DNA of 20,690 bases from a virus. The notes beneath the pieces were generated by a model. It worked only from the letters and a program-made list of their open reading frames with translations, did no database searches and was not told where the DNA came from. Below, one piece after another: positions 13,930 to 20,690 of this stretch; the first letter of the stretch is position 1, and the number at the start of each line of letters is the position of its first letter. The position numbers and the translations under genes were made by a program. The stretch spans positions 1 to 20,690 of the IMG/VR virus record IMGVR_UViG_3300043419_003049. One strand, 5' to 3'.

Positions 13930-14473
13930 GCGCAGGGTCAAGCCGGCAAAGCCGAAGCAGGACGATCTGGCGAAGCCCTCGAAGTGGCGACTACAGCATG
14001 GCGGCTTCTCCGCACCGATCCGCGACGCGGATCCGGAGACCGGCAGCCCCGTCGAGCACCGCCGCGCCGTGGACACGCTCGGCCTGATGTTGGCGAACGG
14101 CACGATCACACCGCAGATGCACGAGGCGGGGTGCATCTTCCGCACGCTGTTCCGCAGCGCCGCGCTGGACGGCATCGCCACGTCGCAGCTGATCCGCCTG
14201 GCGGGCGCGACGGGCGACGAGATGTCGGGCCGCCAGATCGACGCCCGTCGCCGTGTCGCAAACGCCATCGACGCGCTTGGCGGGCACGACAGCCCGGCTG
14301 GCTCCTGCGTGTGGTACGTCGTCGGGCTCGAGTTCTCAGTCCGCGAATGGGCAATGCGGCAGGGCTGGGCCGGGCGCGTCGTCCACGGCCCTGTGGGCCA
14401 GGGCATCCTCGTGAGTGCCCTCGGTACGCTGGCCATGCACTTCGGGCTGATGCCCCGGCAGCGGGCGGCGTGA
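13919..14473 (+). CDS. DUF6456-like phage protein
   Basis: A 184-aa protein with a basic N-terminus (GKRRVKPAKPKQ) and a helical body: VEHRRAVDTLGLMLANGTIT, AGCIFRTLFRSAAL, ARRRVANAIDALGG, and a final YVVGLEFSVREWAMRQGW block resembling an HTH. The order and the wording around the last block resemble DUF6456 proteins, tentatively DNA-binding and phage-associated. The start at 13919 has GGGGAGAGCC upstream and overlaps the previous gene by 11 bp. It is the last rightward gene before the opposing CheB gene. Confidence 0.75.
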   Translation: MAGKRRVKPAKPKQDDLAKPSKWRLQHGGFSAPIRDADPETGSPVEHRRAVDTLGLMLANGTITPQMHEAGCIFRTLFRSAALDGIATSQLIRLAGATGDEMSGRQIDARRRVANAIDALGGHDSPAGSCVWYVVGLEFSVREWAMRQGWAGRVVHGPVGQGILVSALGTLAMHFGLMPRQRAA

Positions 14474-14550
14474 TGCGCGGCGGCGTCACTCAGAGCCTGT
14501 CTCTGAAGTATGCCGGAACGTAGCAGAAGGGCGAGGCGGGAAGCGCACGA

Positions 14551-14567
14551 AACGACCGACAGTCGTT
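14551..14567 (+). terminator. Hairpin after the DUF6456-like gene
   Basis: AACGAC (14551-14556), CGACA, GTCGTT (14562-14567), 78 bp past the stop of the DUF6456-like gene, in the convergent gap before CheB. The stem is short and followed by mixed sequence, so terminator function is tentative. Confidence 0.35.
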
Positions 14568-14592
14568 CGACCTCGGCCGCCAACGGGAATTT

Positions 14593-14611
14593 AAGGCCGG
14601 CGCGCGGCCTT
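14593..14611 (-). terminator. Intrinsic terminator of the cheB-like gene
   Basis: Perfect 7-bp stem AAGGCCG (14593-14599) and CGGCCTT (14605-14611), loop GCGCG. On the minus strand it starts at the CheB stop codon and continues into TTAAATTCC, a weak U tract. Being in the convergent gap, it could also stop rightward transcription. Confidence 0.65.
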
Positions 14612-15216
14612 CATGACGTGCGCCGCCATTTGTTGTCGCCGGTCAACACGGCTTCGATGGTGGCGGCGATCTCCAGGCCCGTGCCGATAAAGCTGATGGC
14701 GCCGTCAAAGTCGATGGCATTCTGCTGCATGCCACGCGGCTTGCGTTTCGGGTCGAGCACCATGGTGAGTCCCCCCGCTGCATGAATAGCCGCCAGGCCG
14801 CGAGAGCCATCGTCCAGCGAACCAGACAGGATGATGCCGATGGCTCGGCGCTCAGCATGGCGCGCCAGCGATTTGAAAAGGGTATCAATCGTTCGGTTAC
14901 GCAGCCGATGGTTTTCGCCGTGCACCAGGCCTGCCGTGTTGCCCGCCATCAGCGTCAGGTGGCCGGCGGGCTCGCCGATGTAGCAGACGCCCACCTCGAA
15001 CTTCTCGGCCTCGGTAGCGACCACGACCGGCATGTTGGCGCTTCTGGCCAGAACTTCGCGCAGCGCGCTGACCTTATCGCTTGGCCGATGCAGGACCACC
15101 ATGACAACGGCCGGGGTCGCATGCGGCAAGGCCGCCAGCAGATTCCTGATATCATCCAATCCCTCCCCGCCGGAGGCCCCGATCGCAACGAAACAGAGCG
15201 GGGTTCTGATGGGCAT
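14611..15216 (-). CDS. Stand-alone CheB-type methylesterase domain
   Basis: A 201-aa protein matching the catalytic domain of CheB, which removes methyl groups from (or deamidates) chemoreceptors. The triad is visible: S15 in AIGASGGEG, H43 in VVLHRPSD and D136 in LSGSLDDGSRGL. RNRTIDTLFKSLA (106-118) is also typical. There is no receiver domain, so it would not be controlled by CheA-type phosphorylation in the usual way. The start at 15216 fits the domain, but no clear ribosome binding site is seen and an in-frame ATG at 15324 exists. It runs against the phage genes and ends in its own terminator, as expected of cargo. Stand-alone CheB domains also occur in stress signalling clusters. Confidence 0.88.
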   Translation of the reverse strand: MPIRTPLCFVAIGASGGEGLDDIRNLLAALPHATPAVVMVVLHRPSDKVSALREVLARSANMPVVVATEAEKFEVGVCYIGEPAGHLTLMAGNTAGLVHGENHRLRNRTIDTLFKSLARHAERRAIGIILSGSLDDGSRGLAAIHAAGGLTMVLDPKRKPRGMQQNAIDFDGAISFIGTGLEIAATIEAVLTGDNKWRRTS

Positions 15217-15274
15217 CGATGGATAGATACCATCACGGTCGGGGACCTGATGGCAGAAAGGCAAGCTGCGTGCT

Positions 15275-15547
15275 TCACAACGCGGTAAGCACGCTACCCA
15301 CGCGTGCAGACGTTTCGTCGTCATTCAGAGACAGGCTGTCAGAGGCCAGGATGTACGCCACGGCCTCGGCGATCCTCGTGAACGGCAAGGCGGGATGGTG
15401 CGCCAGGATAGCCTCGCGCACCGCCCTGCTGTCCGCATCGCCCCGCTGCGGGAGAGCTCCGGGCCGGCGTCGAGCGGCCCGCGCAGCAGCCAGCGCGGCA
15501 GCGCTCAGCCAAAGCGGCGGGGGTCGTGGCGGGGCGCCGTCGGGCAT
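15275..15547 (-). CDS. Possible small hypothetical protein upstream of cheB
   Basis: A 90-aa frame with start ATG 15547. The first 40 residues are Ala/Pro/Arg-rich. The last 50 look like folded protein: DSRAVREAILAHHPALPF, then RIAEAVAYILASDSLSL and an acidic SLNDDETSARVG. Codons in that part mostly end in G or C, as in the neighbouring genes. It lies 58 bp upstream of CheB on the same strand and may form an operon with it. No family is recognised and no good ribosome binding site is seen, so this is only moderately supported. Confidence 0.45.
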   Translation of the reverse strand: MPDGAPPRPPPLWLSAAALAAARAARRRPGALPQRGDADSRAVREAILAHHPALPFTRIAEAVAYILASDSLSLNDDETSARVGSVLTAL

Positions 15548-15623
15548 GGCCGACGGTAGCGCAGGTCTGGAGAACAAGACAAGAACATGCTATGCGACGC
15601 GAGAACCAGGAGGAGCTGAAGGC

Positions 15624-15965
15624 ATGGCCGCTCGCAGGCCCGCACGCGTGCGTCCGGTGGACGCTGCGATCGTCCGGCTGTTGGCGCTCGCCGCCAAGGG
15701 CGTGCAGCCGCCCCGTATGGCGCGTGAGGTCGAGGTGATCGTCGCCGAGTGGTTGCGCGCGCCGGAAGCCGACCCCGCCGAAGCAAAGGGCTGGCTCGAC
15801 GAACTGCGCGAGCAGATCGCCATCGGCGTCGGCGATGCGGAGGAGCAGCTCTCCGACATCGACAGCAGCGAGCCAGCCGCGGTGAAGCAGGCGCAGGCCA
15901 CGCTCGCAGCGCTGGTCGCCACACGGGATGCGGCTGAGCGTGCGCGAGCCGCTGTCCGTGCCTGA
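15624..15965 (+). CDS. Small helical phage-type protein, 113 aa
   Basis: The start follows CCAGGAGGAGCTGAAGGC, a strong ribosome binding site. The N-terminus is basic (MAARRPARVRPVD), then a helix (AAIVRLLALAAKGVQPP), then an acidic central part, and a long helical end likely to form a coiled coil (KQAQATLAALVATRDAAERA). There is no catalytic motif and no family I can name. It is the first rightward gene after the CheB cassette and precedes the HU-like gene. Confidence 0.7.
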   Translation: MAARRPARVRPVDAAIVRLLALAAKGVQPPRMAREVEVIVAEWLRAPEADPAEAKGWLDELREQIAIGVGDAEEQLSDIDSSEPAAVKQAQATLAALVATRDAAERARAAVRA

Positions 15966-16047
15966 GCAGCCCGCTCGTGCTGTGCGTGCTGGTCCTGACA
16001 GACACCTTCCTCTCGTCTAATGGACAGTCTTCGCAAGGAGCCAGTCT

Positions 16048-16359
16048 ATGTCGAAGAAGTTTCTCACTGACGTGATCGCCCAGTCCGCCGACATGCCGGC
16101 GGCAGCCGCAGGCCGCCTGGCCGCCGACATCATCGCCGCGATCAAGGGGCAGATCGTCGAGACCGGCCGCTTCACGATCCCGGAATTCGGTGCATTCGTT
16201 GTGCGCGAGACGGCGAAGCGCACGGCGTTGAACCCGAAGACTGGTGAGAAGGTTGCGGTGAAGGCCGGCGCGGCGGTGCGCTTCAAGGCGAGCCCGGCAC
16301 TGAAGGAAGCCGCCTTCGCTGGCCTGAAGAAGGCGAAGCGCAAGGCCGCGAAGGGCTGA
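16048..16359 (+). CDS. HU/IHF-family DNA-binding protein
   Basis: A 103-aa histone-like protein. The first half holds the dimerisation helices (FLTDVIAQSADMPAAAAGR, LAADIIAAIKGQI). The beta-arm segment follows: RFTIPEFGAFVVRETAKRT, then NPKTGEKVAVKAGAAVRFK, the usual HU arm pattern. The Lys/Ala-rich C-terminus (LKKAKRKAAKG) is longer and more basic than in a standard HU of about 90 residues. AAGGAGCC precedes the ATG. A weak promoter-like pair, CTGACA (15995-16000) and TCTAAT (16016-16021), lies upstream with a short 15-bp spacer. It would bend DNA for replication, recombination or packaging; a terminator-like hairpin follows. Confidence 0.93.
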   Translation: MSKKFLTDVIAQSADMPAAAAGRLAADIIAAIKGQIVETGRFTIPEFGAFVVRETAKRTALNPKTGEKVAVKAGAAVRFKASPALKEAAFAGLKKAKRKAAKG

Positions 16360-16367
16360 GCGAACCT

Positions 16368-16405
16368 GCGCGTGGGCGCGGCCGTCTGCGGCTGTGCTCA
16401 CGCGC
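16368..16405 (+). terminator. Hairpin after the HU-like gene
   Basis: GCGCGTGGGC (16368-16377) pairs with GCTCACGCGC (16396-16405) with one G-U pair. The 18-nt loop can itself pair through GCCG/CGGC. It lies 8 bp past the HU stop and is followed by ATCTTCC rather than a full U tract, so it is a likely but imperfect terminator. Confidence 0.5.
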
Positions 16406-16412
16406 ATCTTCC

Positions 16413-16582
16413 AGATAACGCTGTTACAATTCACCCTGTAGCGGCGCGCAAATCGACTTGGCTATGATGCTGACACGTCGAGAAGGTGCGTCGAGCGCCG
16501 CGGCTCCCGAGCCACTCGCCAGCTGATCAGCCACTGTGGCTCTCGAGCCGATGGTTCCTTCCTAGCCCCGCTGTATGCGGGG
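16413..16582. repeat. Leader region of the methyltransferase operon with short repeats
   Basis: The 340-bp gap 16360-16699 has no convincing gene. It holds the HU terminator; AGATAACGCTG (16413-16423), which recurs at 19406-19416; GGCTCCCGAGCC (16502-16513) and its one-mismatch copy GGCTCTCGAGCC (16538-16549), 36 bp apart and each self-complementary at its ends; and a hairpin CCCCGC (16566-16571), TGTAT, GCGGGG (16577-16582). The paired 12-mers could be operator sites for the methyltransferase genes. No tRNA-like fold was found. Confidence 0.4.
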
Positions 16583-16699
16583 GGCGGAAGCGCGCGACAT
16601 TCCTAGCGCCAGGCTCTTTTTCCAGGTTGCCACGGTACCCCGTTGCCAGCCCCATCAGGCGGCACCTTTCACCACCACCATCGATCCCAGCAGGTGCGC

Positions 16700-18157
16700 A
16701 TGCCCCAGGCCCCATGGTCTGCGAGCGCCGTCGAGGCGCGCGCGGCCGCCTCCCTGCTGCCCTATGCCGGGAACGCGCGCACGCATTCCGCCGAGCAGGT
16801 GGCGCAGATCGCGGCCAGCATCCTCGAGTTCGGCTTCGTGGCGCCCGTGCTGGTCGACGAGCGCGGCGAGGTCATTGCCGGACATGGCCGGCTGCAGGCC
16901 GCCAAATCCCTGGGCCTGGAGACAGTCCCCACCATCACCCGCGCCGGCCTGACCGAGGCGCAGAAGGTCGCCTACCGCCTGGCGGACAATCGCATCGCGC
17001 TGAACGCCGGGTGGGACGAGGCACTGCTCGCCGCCGAGGTGGCCAAACTGCAGGAGACGGGCGGCATCGACCTGGCGCTCACCGGCTTCGATGCCGGCGA
17101 GCTCGATCGGCTGCTGGCCGGCATGGAGCCGGTGGCAACGGACCCTGGCAACGGGCCGCTTGCCAGCCCGGCTATTGCCAGCGGCGACGCCCCTGGCAAC
17201 GACGCGCCGGCGGAGGACCCCGCCGATGCCGATCCGGAGCCGCCGCGCCAAGCCGTTGCCCGCGTCGGCGACATCTGGCTGCTCGGCGAGCATCGGCTGG
17301 CCTGCGGCGACAGCACCAACCCATCCACCGTGGCGCGCGTCATGGGCGCGGACCGCGCCGCGCTGCTGTTCACGTCACCGCCCTACGGGAACCAGCGGGA
17401 CTACACCACCGGCGGCGGCACGGATTGGGATGCGCTGATGCAGGGCGTCTTCCAGCATCTCGACGCGGCCGTGCGGCCCGATGCCCAGGTGCTGGTGAAC
17501 CTCGGCCTGATCCACCGCGAGAGCGAATGGATCCCCTATTGGTCCGGCTGGCTCGACTGGATGCGCGCCCGCGGCTGGCGCCGGTTTGGCCTCTACACCT
17601 GGGATCAGGGCCCCGGTCTGCCGGGCGACTGGAATGGTCGCCTCGCACCCGCCTTCGAGTTCGTCTTCCACTTCAACCGGCAGGCCCGGCAGGCGAACAA
17701 GATCGTGCCCTGCAAATGGGCCGGCACGCCGAACAAGGGCAGCGGCCTGCGCGCCGCCGACGGCACCATCTCGGAGTACCAGCACGCCGGGCTGCCGGTG
17801 CAGGACTTCCGTATCCCGGACAACGTCCTGCGCCTCACCCGCCACAAGGGCCGCGGAATTGAGACTGAGCACCCCGCGGTGTTCCCGGTGGTGCTGCCCG
17901 AGTTCCTGATGCGGACCTACACCGACGAGGGCGAGTTGGTGTTCGAACCCTTCGGCGGCAGCGGCACCACGATCCTGGCGGGCCAGCGCACCGGACGCCG
18001 CGTGCGCGCCATCGAACTGGCGCCCGCCTATGTCGACCTGGCCGTGGCGCGGTGGCGGATGCTGCACCCCGATCTGCCGGTGACGCTGGCCGACGACGGC
18101 CGCGAATATGACGCGGTGGCCGCGGCGCGCATGGAGGTCACTGCCGATGCGGCCTGA
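16700..18157 (+). CDS. ParB-domain DNA methyltransferase (N4-cytosine or N6-adenine type), first of a pair
   Basis: A 485-aa fusion. A ParB/Srx-like N-terminal domain covers about residues 15-140 (LLPYAGNARTHS, then VIAGHGRLQAAK at 58-69). After a Pro/Ala/Asp-rich linker (about 142-185) comes a beta-class methyltransferase: motif IV TSPPYG (225-230), which leans towards N4-cytosine, and the SAM-binding FEPFGGSGTT (415-424) with AIELAPAYVDLA. ParB-fused methyltransferases of this kind are common in phages, probably guarding phage DNA against host restriction. No partner nuclease is present. The start at 16700 has AGCAGGTG upstream; an in-frame ATG at 16643 would add 19 low-complexity residues. 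It overlaps the next gene by 11 bp. Confidence 0.92.
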   Translation: MPQAPWSASAVEARAAASLLPYAGNARTHSAEQVAQIAASILEFGFVAPVLVDERGEVIAGHGRLQAAKSLGLETVPTITRAGLTEAQKVAYRLADNRIALNAGWDEALLAAEVAKLQETGGIDLALTGFDAGELDRLLAGMEPVATDPGNGPLASPAIASGDAPGNDAPAEDPADADPEPPRQAVARVGDIWLLGEHRLACGDSTNPSTVARVMGADRAALLFTSPPYGNQRDYTTGGGTDWDALMQGVFQHLDAAVRPDAQVLVNLGLIHRESEWIPYWSGWLDWMRARGWRRFGLYTWDQGPGLPGDWNGRLAPAFEFVFHFNRQARQANKIVPCKWAGTPNKGSGLRAADGTISEYQHAGLPVQDFRIPDNVLRLTRHKGRGIETEHPAVFPVVLPEFLMRTYTDEGELVFEPFGGSGTTILAGQRTGRRVRAIELAPAYVDLAVARWRMLHPDLPVTLADDGREYDAVAAARMEVTADAA

Positions 18158-19373
18158 CCTTCAGATGGAGATGATGCCGGTGGCATCGCTCGCCCCCTAC
18201 GCCGCCAATGCACGCATGCATCCCACCGAGCAGGTGGCCCAGCTGGCGGCGTCCATCGCCGAGTTCGGCTTCGTGAACCCGGTGCTGGTCGATGCCGAGG
18301 GCGTGCTCATCGCCGGCCATGGCCGCGTCATGGCGGCGAAGCAGCTGGGGCTGGCCACGGTGCCGGTGCTTCGGCTCGGCCATCTCTCTCCGGCGCAGGC
18401 GCGTGCGCTGCGCCTGGCGGACAATCAGATTGCGCTGAACTCCGGCTGGGACGAGGCGCTGCTGGCCGCCGAGATCGCCCGCATCCGCGACGAGGCAGCG
18501 GTCGACCTGGACGTGCTCGGCTTCTCGGGGATGGAGCTCGACCGGCTCCTGGCTGCTGCCGATGCCGGCCTCGGCGACGATGCCGACGACGCACCGCCGC
18601 CGCCCGCTGTGCCCGTCACGCGCTCGGGCGATCTCTGGCGCTGCGGCGAGCACCGGCTGCTGTGCGGCGATGCGACGAAGCTGGCCGACGTTCAGCGCGC
18701 GCTCGGCGCCGGCCACCTGGCCGACATGGGCTTCGTCGATCCGCCCTACAACGTGGCCTACGAGGGCGGCACCGCGGCCAAGATGACCATCGCCAACGAC
18801 GCGCTCGGCGGCGGCTTCCCGGAGTTCCTCCGCCCCGCGCTGGCCAATCTGCTCTCGGTCACCAAGGGCGCCTGCTACGTCTGCATGTCCTCCTCAGAAT
18901 GGCCGACGCTGCACCGCGTCTGGCAGGAGGCGGGCGGCAAATGGTCGAGCACCATCATCTGGGCGAAGAACACCTTCGCGCTGGGCCGCGCTGACTACCA
19001 CCAGCAGTTCGAGGCGATGCTCTACGGCTGGAAGGCCGGTGCGCAGCACTACTGGTGCGGCGCACGCGACCAGGGGAATGTCTGGCACTTCGACAAGCCG
19101 GCCAGGAACGACCTGCATCCGACGATGAAGCCCGTGGCGCTAGTCGAGCGTGCGATCCGCAACAGCAGCAAGCCGCGCGACACGGTGCTGGACTGCTTCG
19201 GCGGGTCGGGCACCACCATGATCGCGGCGGAGCGCACTGGGCGGCGCGCCGTGCTGCTGGAGATCGATCCCGCCTATGCCGATGTCATCGTGCGGCGCTG
19301 GCAGGAGACGACCGGCGAGGCCGCGGTGCTGGACGGCGAGGATCGCATTTTTGCCGATGTCGCCGCGGCGTGA
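18147..19373 (+). CDS. ParB-domain DNA methyltransferase (N6-adenine type), second of a pair
   Basis: A 408-aa paralogue of the preceding enzyme. The ParB-like domain (about 10-135) is closely similar (LAPYAANARMHPTEQVAQLA, LIAGHGRVMAAK). The methyltransferase motif IV is DPPY (198-201) in GFVDPPYNVAYEGG, more typical of N6-adenine enzymes, and the SAM motif is DCFGGSGTT (349-357) followed by LLEIDPAYADV. The catalytic domain is clearly diverged from the first copy, so target sites probably differ. The start at 18147 has GGAGGT 8 nt upstream and overlaps the upstream gene by 11 bp. Confidence 0.93.
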   Translation: MRPDLQMEMMPVASLAPYAANARMHPTEQVAQLAASIAEFGFVNPVLVDAEGVLIAGHGRVMAAKQLGLATVPVLRLGHLSPAQARALRLADNQIALNSGWDEALLAAEIARIRDEAAVDLDVLGFSGMELDRLLAAADAGLGDDADDAPPPPAVPVTRSGDLWRCGEHRLLCGDATKLADVQRALGAGHLADMGFVDPPYNVAYEGGTAAKMTIANDALGGGFPEFLRPALANLLSVTKGACYVCMSSSEWPTLHRVWQEAGGKWSSTIIWAKNTFALGRADYHQQFEAMLYGWKAGAQHYWCGARDQGNVWHFDKPARNDLHPTMKPVALVERAIRNSSKPRDTVLDCFGGSGTTMIAAERTGRRAVLLEIDPAYADVIVRRWQETTGEAAVLDGEDRIFADVAAA

Positions 19374-19405
19374 TTGATGATCGAAAAAGTCCAATCATAG
19401 TAACA

Positions 19406-19416
19406 AGATAACGCTG
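19406..19416 (+). repeat. Second copy of AGATAACGCTG, upstream of the last two genes
   Basis: This 11-mer is identical to 16413-16423. Both copies lie in gaps upstream of rightward genes, this one 81 bp before the 78-aa gene. Nearby, TGATTG (19371-19376) and CAATCA (19392-19397) form a weak dyad around the methyltransferase stop. A promoter or operator role is possible but not shown. Confidence 0.35.
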
Positions 19417-19497
19417 CATCTTGCTTGGCTCACGCGCGCCACAGCGGGAATGTCTCGTGACACGCAGGGGATGCCCTGCACCACGACGGAGACCAGC

Positions 19498-19734
19498 ATG
19501 ACCGACCGCGAAGCCCGCGCCGCCTGCAACCAGGAACGCAGCCTGGCCGCCTTCCTGGTGAAGAAGGCCGAGTTCGACGCCCTCCTCGCGGAACTCACCC
19601 AGGCCAGCGAGGACCATTTCGGCGCAGATCCCGAGACGGTGCTTTGGGGCGAAGCGGCCTGGCTTTCGGATGCCACCGCGAAGCTGAAGGACATCGCGGA
19701 CCAGCATTTCCGCCGGGGCGAATACGAAGCCTGA
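19498..19734 (+). CDS. Small acidic helical protein, 78 aa
   Basis: The start at 19498 is preceded by CGGAGACCAGC, the same leader as two other genes here. The sequence is almost wholly helical (EARAACNQERSLAAFLVKK, FDALLAELTQASEDHF, AWLSDATAKLKDIAD) and acidic overall. I recall similar small proteins near DUF3489 genes but know no function. A longer frame from 19450 exists but lacks a ribosome binding site. A strong hairpin follows. Confidence 0.75.
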   Translation: MTDREARAACNQERSLAAFLVKKAEFDALLAELTQASEDHFGADPETVLWGEAAWLSDATAKLKDIADQHFRRGEYEA

Positions 19735-19753
19735 AGCGGAGCACTCCCGCACC

Positions 19754-19779
19754 GCCCCGACCGGCAGCGCCGGCGGGGC
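19754..19779 (+). terminator. Bulged GC-rich hairpin between the last two genes
   Basis: GCCCCG (19754-19759), bulged A, CCGGC (19761-19765), loop AGC, GCCGG (19769-19773), CGGGGC (19774-19779): an 11-bp stem. It lies 20 bp past the 78-aa gene and 47 bp before the DUF3489 start. There is no U tract, so it may be an attenuating leader structure rather than a full terminator. Confidence 0.45.
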
Positions 19780-19826
19780 TCCCGGCAGTAGGGGCCGATG
19801 ACCGGCACCCGGAACCGGAGACCACC

Positions 19827-20690
19827 ATGATGACCAAGCTTTCCGATAGCCAGCGCGTGATCCTCAGCGCCGCCGCGCAGCACGAGATGGGCCTCGCCCG
19901 CGCGCCGAAGACCCTGCCGGCCGCCGCCCGCAACGCGGTCTTCCGCAGCCTGGTCAAGAACAGCCTGCTGACCGAGATCAACGCGCCGCGCGAGCATGTC
20001 GGGCTCGGCTGGCGGCAGGATGATGAGGGCACCTGGATCGTGGCGCGCATCACCGACGAGGGGCTGCGCGCCATCGGCATCGACCCGAACGAGGGCGACG
20101 CGGTGGCCGGCGAGCCCGACTGCTCGGGTATCGAGGGCAGCGTGCCCGACACGGCGCACACGGTGGCGCCGGCCGCGGAGCCCGCGGCACAGGACGCCAC
20201 GGTCGCCGAAGCCGCCCAGGCCGCGCCCCTGGCGGAGGAGATCGCCCTGCTCGACCAGGCTCTCGCGGCGCGCGCCGCCACGCCCCGCGCCAGCCTGCGC
20301 GACACCGCCGCGGCGATCCTAGCCGCCTGGGACGACGAGGTGAACCGCGAGGGCGACATGATCGGCGCCCTCGACGCGCCGATGGAAGCCCTGCGCAGCC
20401 TGCTCGCTGGCAAGCCCGCCCGCACCGCCCGCGAGCCGGGTGCGCCTCGCAAGCCGCGCGAGGGCACCAAGCAGGAGCAAGTGCTGGCCATGCTGCGCCG
20501 GCCCGAGGGCGCCACGGTCGCGCAGATCGCCGAAGCCACGGGCTGGGCGCAGCACACGGTCCGCGGCTTCTTCGCGGGGCTGAAGAAGAAGGGCCACAGC
20601 ATTGAGGTGAAGTCGCGCGAGCGGATGGTCGGGCCGAACAAGACGGGCGCAAAGGGATCCTTCAGCATCTACGCTATCGTTTCAGCCTGA
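19827..20690 (+). CDS. DUF3489 winged-helix protein
   Basis: A 287-aa protein. The N-terminal domain (about 1-85) starts KLSDSQRVILSAAAQHE and contains a strand-turn segment (GTWIVARITDEGLRAIGID) like DNA-binding winged-helix repeats. The middle (about 90-150) is Ala/Pro/Glu-rich and probably disordered. The C-terminal domain (212-285) is the DUF3489 winged helix: KQEQVLAMLRRPEGATVAQI, TGWAQHTVRGFFAGLKKKG, ending FSIYAI. It is probably a DNA-binding regulator or a packaging-linked protein; no activity is established. The start at 19827 follows CCGGAGACCACC; ATG 19830 is equally possible. The gene ends at the window edge. Confidence 0.9.
   Translation: MMTKLSDSQRVILSAAAQHEMGLARAPKTLPAAARNAVFRSLVKNSLLTEINAPREHVGLGWRQDDEGTWIVARITDEGLRAIGIDPNEGDAVAGEPDCSGIEGSVPDTAHTVAPAAEPAAQDATVAEAAQAAPLAEEIALLDQALAARAATPRASLRDTAAAILAAWDDEVNREGDMIGALDAPMEALRSLLAGKPARTAREPGAPRKPREGTKQEQVLAMLRRPEGATVAQIAEATGWAQHTVRGFFAGLKKKGHSIEVKSRERMVGPNKTGAKGSFSIYAIVSA

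Noticed and set aside
14473-14523. 16-codon frame overlapping the DUF6456-like stop (TGATG)
   Set aside because: Too short and without any supporting feature; probably chance.
16360-16699. Possible tRNA or attachment site in the long gap before the methyltransferases
   Set aside because: No acceptor stem, T-loop GTTC pattern or cloverleaf could be assembled, and no duplicate of host-like tRNA ends was seen.

Overview
This is a high-GC window (about 70% by eye) that reads as the early half of a temperate phage or phage-derived integrative element in an alphaproteobacterium. The protein families (DUF2924, DUF3489, DUF6511, a DUF6456-like protein, ParB-type methyltransferases) and codon usage fit Rhodospirillales such as Roseomonas or Azospirillum relatives; that placement is inference. 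No capsid, tail, terminase, tRNA or CRISPR sequence is visible, so any morphogenesis genes would lie outside.

Layout. (1) 1-2448, leftward: a four-gene integration module joined by ATGA overlaps: a 67-aa protein, DUF2924, a large serine recombinase, and a small ParB-HTH protein. (2) 2528-4223, leftward: an immunity-type regulatory operon, ImmA/IrrE metallopeptidase, XRE repressor and an unrecognised 224-aa protein. (3) 4224-4513: divergent control region with seven GCACCC boxes, several forming dyads. (4) 4514-5098, rightward: a sigma-70-like factor. (5) 5164-12845, rightward: a tightly coupled replication/recombination operon: two unknown proteins, Sak4-type RecA-like ATPase, probable ssDNA-binding protein, SF2 helicase, DUF6511 zinc protein, Cas4-like PD-(D/E)XK nuclease and a primase-helicase fusion. 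(6) 12788-13013: seven copies of a 10-bp repeat plus hairpins in an AT-richer patch, a candidate replication origin. (7) 13154-14473: RuvC-like resolvase, a small protein and a DUF6456-like protein. (8) 14611-15547, leftward: a stand-alone CheB methylesterase domain and a small hypothetical protein, probably a cargo cassette. (9) 15624-20690, rightward: small helical protein, HU-like protein, two tandem ParB-domain DNA methyltransferases, a 78-aa protein and a DUF3489 winged-helix protein.

The most striking regulatory observation is a bipartite element, GTGAGAA then 14-15 nt then TCCGTAAATAACAG, found just upstream of the integration module and just upstream of the replication operon, each time facing the genes. 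One copy lies directly behind the sigma-like gene. I propose, as inference, that the sigma-like protein reads these two sites and so switches on excision and replication together, while the XRE/ImmA pair controls the sigma gene through the GCACCC boxes. The candidate origin at 12.8-13.0 kb is the second main observation.
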